In this document: positions 61,895-64,000 of the stretch, piece by piece
Layout: each line of letters starts with the position of its first letter
Position numbering within the stretch: position 1 is the first letter of the stretch
NCBI RefSeq assembly: GCF_014066305.1
Contig: NW_023501036.1
Location: 197,501-261,500 of the forward strand
Source of the DNA: Letharia columbiana
Taxonomy: Eukaryota > Ascomycota > Lecanoromycetes > Lecanorales > Parmeliaceae
Length of the DNA: 64,000 nucleotides
Direction: 5' to 3'
Made by a program: the position numbers and the translations under genes
Notes under the pieces: generated by a model
What the model saw: only the letters and a program-made list of their open reading frames with translations
The model's database searches: none
Told to the model about the DNA's origin: nothing

Positions 61895-62481
61895 GGTGGG
61901 ATTCTCATTCCATCTGCCGGATCGAAGAGCGCTTCACGACAGTGCAGCTTTTTAAATAAAGAAGAATGATGCATGTTGGACGAGGCTCTATGTATGACGA
62001 GGCACGGACGAATTGACGTCGCTTTGCAGGCACAGCCTCACAGCCTCATCCAATAGACGCCGCCAAGAGACTAAAAGTATACACCTTCCATAAAAGGTTA
62101 GATCATGAGAAAATCGTGGCGCGGCTACAAGTGCATCGACTCTTCATAACGCGCGCACCGCAGAGAGAATGAAGGATGCCTCACCACAGCTCGGCGAGAG
62201 TAGGATAGCCAGGGTTATTGAACCACCGCAACGAGTGAAAGAAGCCAATCTCCATATCTACTATGGGTAACGTTGGATGGTGGTTAGCCGATGGATATAC
62301 TGACACGGTCTACTGTTTGGTCAGGAGTCCCTTTTTCAATTCCACCTCACGGTCAGGATGACCTTGATGGCTACGCTGAACCCGCCTTTCTCAACGAGAA
62401 CTATGAATGTTCAGGAGGTTCATGGACGAATATCTAATCTTCGTACTGTCGCCTCAGTCATCCCTGACCAGGACCCGAAAC
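61895..62481. other. Intergenic
   Basis: Promoter side of the minus-strand gene. No feature recognised. Confidence 0.4.
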
Positions 62482-63132
62482 GGATATAAAGTACTTTGAT
62501 CGGGCTAATTACTAATTCATACCCCGAAACTATGAATCCTTACCGAATCATACCCTAATTACTGAATCATACCCCTAGGGGTATGATTCAGTAATTTGCC
62601 ATTACTTGGGGTATGATTCGTATTACCATTCATGATAAAAATCGCAAAGGAGAAAATTCGCGACCTGGGCCATCCGACCATAGAAAAAAGGAAATATCTC
62701 CGACCGTATTTAATGGGTGACCTATCAGCTTAAATATATCAGATGAAAGCCGAGTGGGTGTTAACAGCACCCCCCACGCGGGCCCCCCCCTCTACGGGGG
62801 CTATTTAGTTCAAATAGGGGCTGTCAAGCATAGACACCCGGACCAGGCTTTTTGCGCTTGACAGCCAGACACCCCTATTTAAACCTAAATAGGGCCCCTA
62901 GGACGTCGCAGGGCCCCCTGGCTTGCTAACAGTGGGCTAAATTTGACCCCCAGCCTGTCTATATTTAGTCTGTGACTTTATTTCACTCCCAATAGTCTAC
63001 ACAGCAAGTTTGGTAAATTACCGAATCAATTAATCCTTACCGAATCATACCCCAAATTTTGGTGTAGGGGTATGATTCAGTAATTAGGGTATGATTCGGT
63101 AAGGATTCATATTCGGGATATAAAGTACTTTG
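62482..63132. mobile_element. TIR element flanked by 17-bp direct repeats
   Basis: 62531-62577 and 63065-63111 are a perfect 47-bp inverted repeat (tatgaatccttaccgaatca...), extending imperfectly outward. Outside them, ggatataaagtactttg occurs in direct orientation at 62482-62498 and 63116-63132. The interior (about 490 bp) is non-coding. It contains further inverted pairs (ggctgtcaagc / gcttgacagcc and aaatagggg / cccctattt) and C- and G-runs. It is probably a non-autonomous element. A 17-bp target duplication is larger than usual for TIR transposons. Confidence 0.7.
62557..62596. repeat. Perfect 40-bp palindrome
   Basis: Reads aattactgaatcatacccct followed by its exact complement, centred between 62576 and 62577 on cctagg. 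It overlaps the left terminal inverted repeat, so the same 20-bp half appears three times in the element. Confidence 0.9.
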
Positions 63133-63779
63133 CTCTGCATGTTGCCGTCCCGAAGATGTGCCGCGAGTCTCCTACTTCTCTGTTCGCAAGAAACGTGTCA
63201 CCGTTTTCATCCATTACTCGTGCCATCCACAAGTGAATTATCTCGCTTAATAGCGCCGGGAGAACCCACCAATCAATCTACCCAGATCTCCCGGAAATCG
63301 TACTGAAATACACCTTATTTTGTAGAGAAAGAAGCTGATAGAGCGGCACACTCTCCTATCAAATATCAAAACATCAACGAAATGACAACAATGACAACTA
63401 TATATATGTGTACGTGACTTCCTAGGCCTTTCTACTACTCAATTGACCAATCAGGGACCCCAAATAATTTCCCTACCGAGCACCGTCGTCCTCGAGTGAG
63501 GGATAACGTCACGCCAAGACGCTAAAATTTTAGCCGGATAATTCATTTCTGGACGGCACGAGTACTGCACACCCTTTCACTCTTGAAAAGCTTTCTGACT
63601 TGACTACATCCTCACTCCGTGCATCAACACAAGGCATTGCGCCCTCGTGAGACGACCCTGCCACAACACTCCAACCAGATCTCGTCACCCACAGACCTCA
63701 AGGTGATCGGCACCGTCAGGAACGTTTCAGTCTTCATCAGCGGGACGTGCTCTACTCTGGCCTCGGATCCATCATCAAC
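63133..63779. other. Intergenic/leader of the last gene
   Basis: No gene recognised. The interval is promoter-side for the partial gene starting at 63780. Confidence 0.4.
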
Positions 63780-64000
63780 ATGGCTTACAGCAGCTCTTTC
63801 CAACCCTTGGCCTCTACAAACCCACAAGAATTCACGACGACAGAGACTTCTGTCACAAGCTTGATCAGCGGGCTACAATCTCAATACGACACGAGCTCTT
63901 CCACTCTATCCACGTCGTCTACGCATGCTGTGACCTCCGGAAGTAGAGCCGTCCTCAGCAGTGTTGGCGAGCTGCCCAAGTCGTGCGGCTTCCTTACTCT
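63780..64000 (+). CDS. Ser/Thr-rich protein, 5' part only
   Basis: ATG at 63780 opens a frame with no stop to the window end (73 codons): MAYSSSFQPLASTNPQEF, then a Thr/Ser-rich run (TTTETSVTSLIS, STLSTSSTHAVTSGS). There is no signal peptide at this Met; an upstream in-frame start or exon is possible. The composition fits a cell-wall, surface or disordered regulatory protein. The family cannot be told from this fragment. Confidence 0.4.
   Translation, partial: MAYSSSFQPLASTNPQEFTTTETSVTSLISGLQSQYDTSSSTLSTSSTHAVTSGSRAVLSSVGELPKSCGFLT

Overview
This is nuclear DNA of a filamentous ascomycete (Pezizomycotina). Genes carry several short introns (about 46-100 nt) with fungal donors (GTAAGN, GTACGT), CTGAC/CTAAC branch sites and YAG acceptors. 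The protein families are typical of these fungi: LPxELRxxIY proteins, a DUF7580/HeLo-like protein, a GAR-domain protein and a C2H2/ankyrin/SH3/RhoGAP protein. Extremely AT-rich blocks almost lack CpA/TpG but keep CpG, the footprint of repeat-induced point mutation (RIP). I cannot name the species; the LPxELRxxIY expansion would fit a Dothideomycete, but that is inference.

Layout. 1-12.7 kb is a transposon graveyard: a RIP-saturated block holding two collinear ~249-bp direct repeats 6.9 kb apart (a dead LTR retroelement), then a TA-flanked terminal-inverted-repeat element (9.7-11.8 kb), ending in a homopolymer tract with exactly 100 A. 12.9-19.9 kb is a cluster of LPxELRxxIY (F-box-like/2EXR-related) paralogues: three intact, one frameshifted, one reduced to a C-terminal relic, plus a small Cys-rich protein gene. 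21.5-23.5 and 29.9-31.5 kb hold two minus-strand secreted or membrane Ser/Thr- and Cys-rich proteins, separated by a repeat-rich, partly RIP-affected stretch (23.8-26.5 kb) with several nested MITE-like elements and a decayed secreted-protein gene.

31.7-54.6 kb is the conserved core: a GAR/GAS2-type cytoskeletal protein; a large six-exon minus-strand gene assembled here (35639-41073, 1564 aa) that joins C2H2 fingers, ankyrin repeats, an SH3 domain with an HR1-like insert, a UBZ-like finger, a second SH3 and a RhoGAP domain; a divergently transcribed DUF7580/HeLo-like gene; the DNA-damage checkpoint clamp gene hus1 (six exons, including a 13-nt micro-exon); a single-pass membrane protein; a PUF/Pumilio RNA-binding protein; and a short-chain dehydrogenase whose catalytic Tyr reads as Phe.

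54.7-64 kb returns to accessory character: a second LPxELRDQIY subfamily (one intact, one frame-disrupted, one inverted copy with two in-frame stops), a proline-rich protein with a membrane segment, an orphan STAND-type N-terminal domain protein, a TIR element with a perfect 40-bp palindrome, and the 5' end of a Ser/Thr-rich gene cut by the window edge.

The most unusual system is the divergent pair at 35.6-43.3 kb. It combines incompatibility/innate-immunity-style modules (HeLo-like, C2H2/ankyrin) with a Rho-GTPase effector end (HR1, SH3, RhoGAP) and shares a 407-bp intergenic region. A joint function is inference, not shown.
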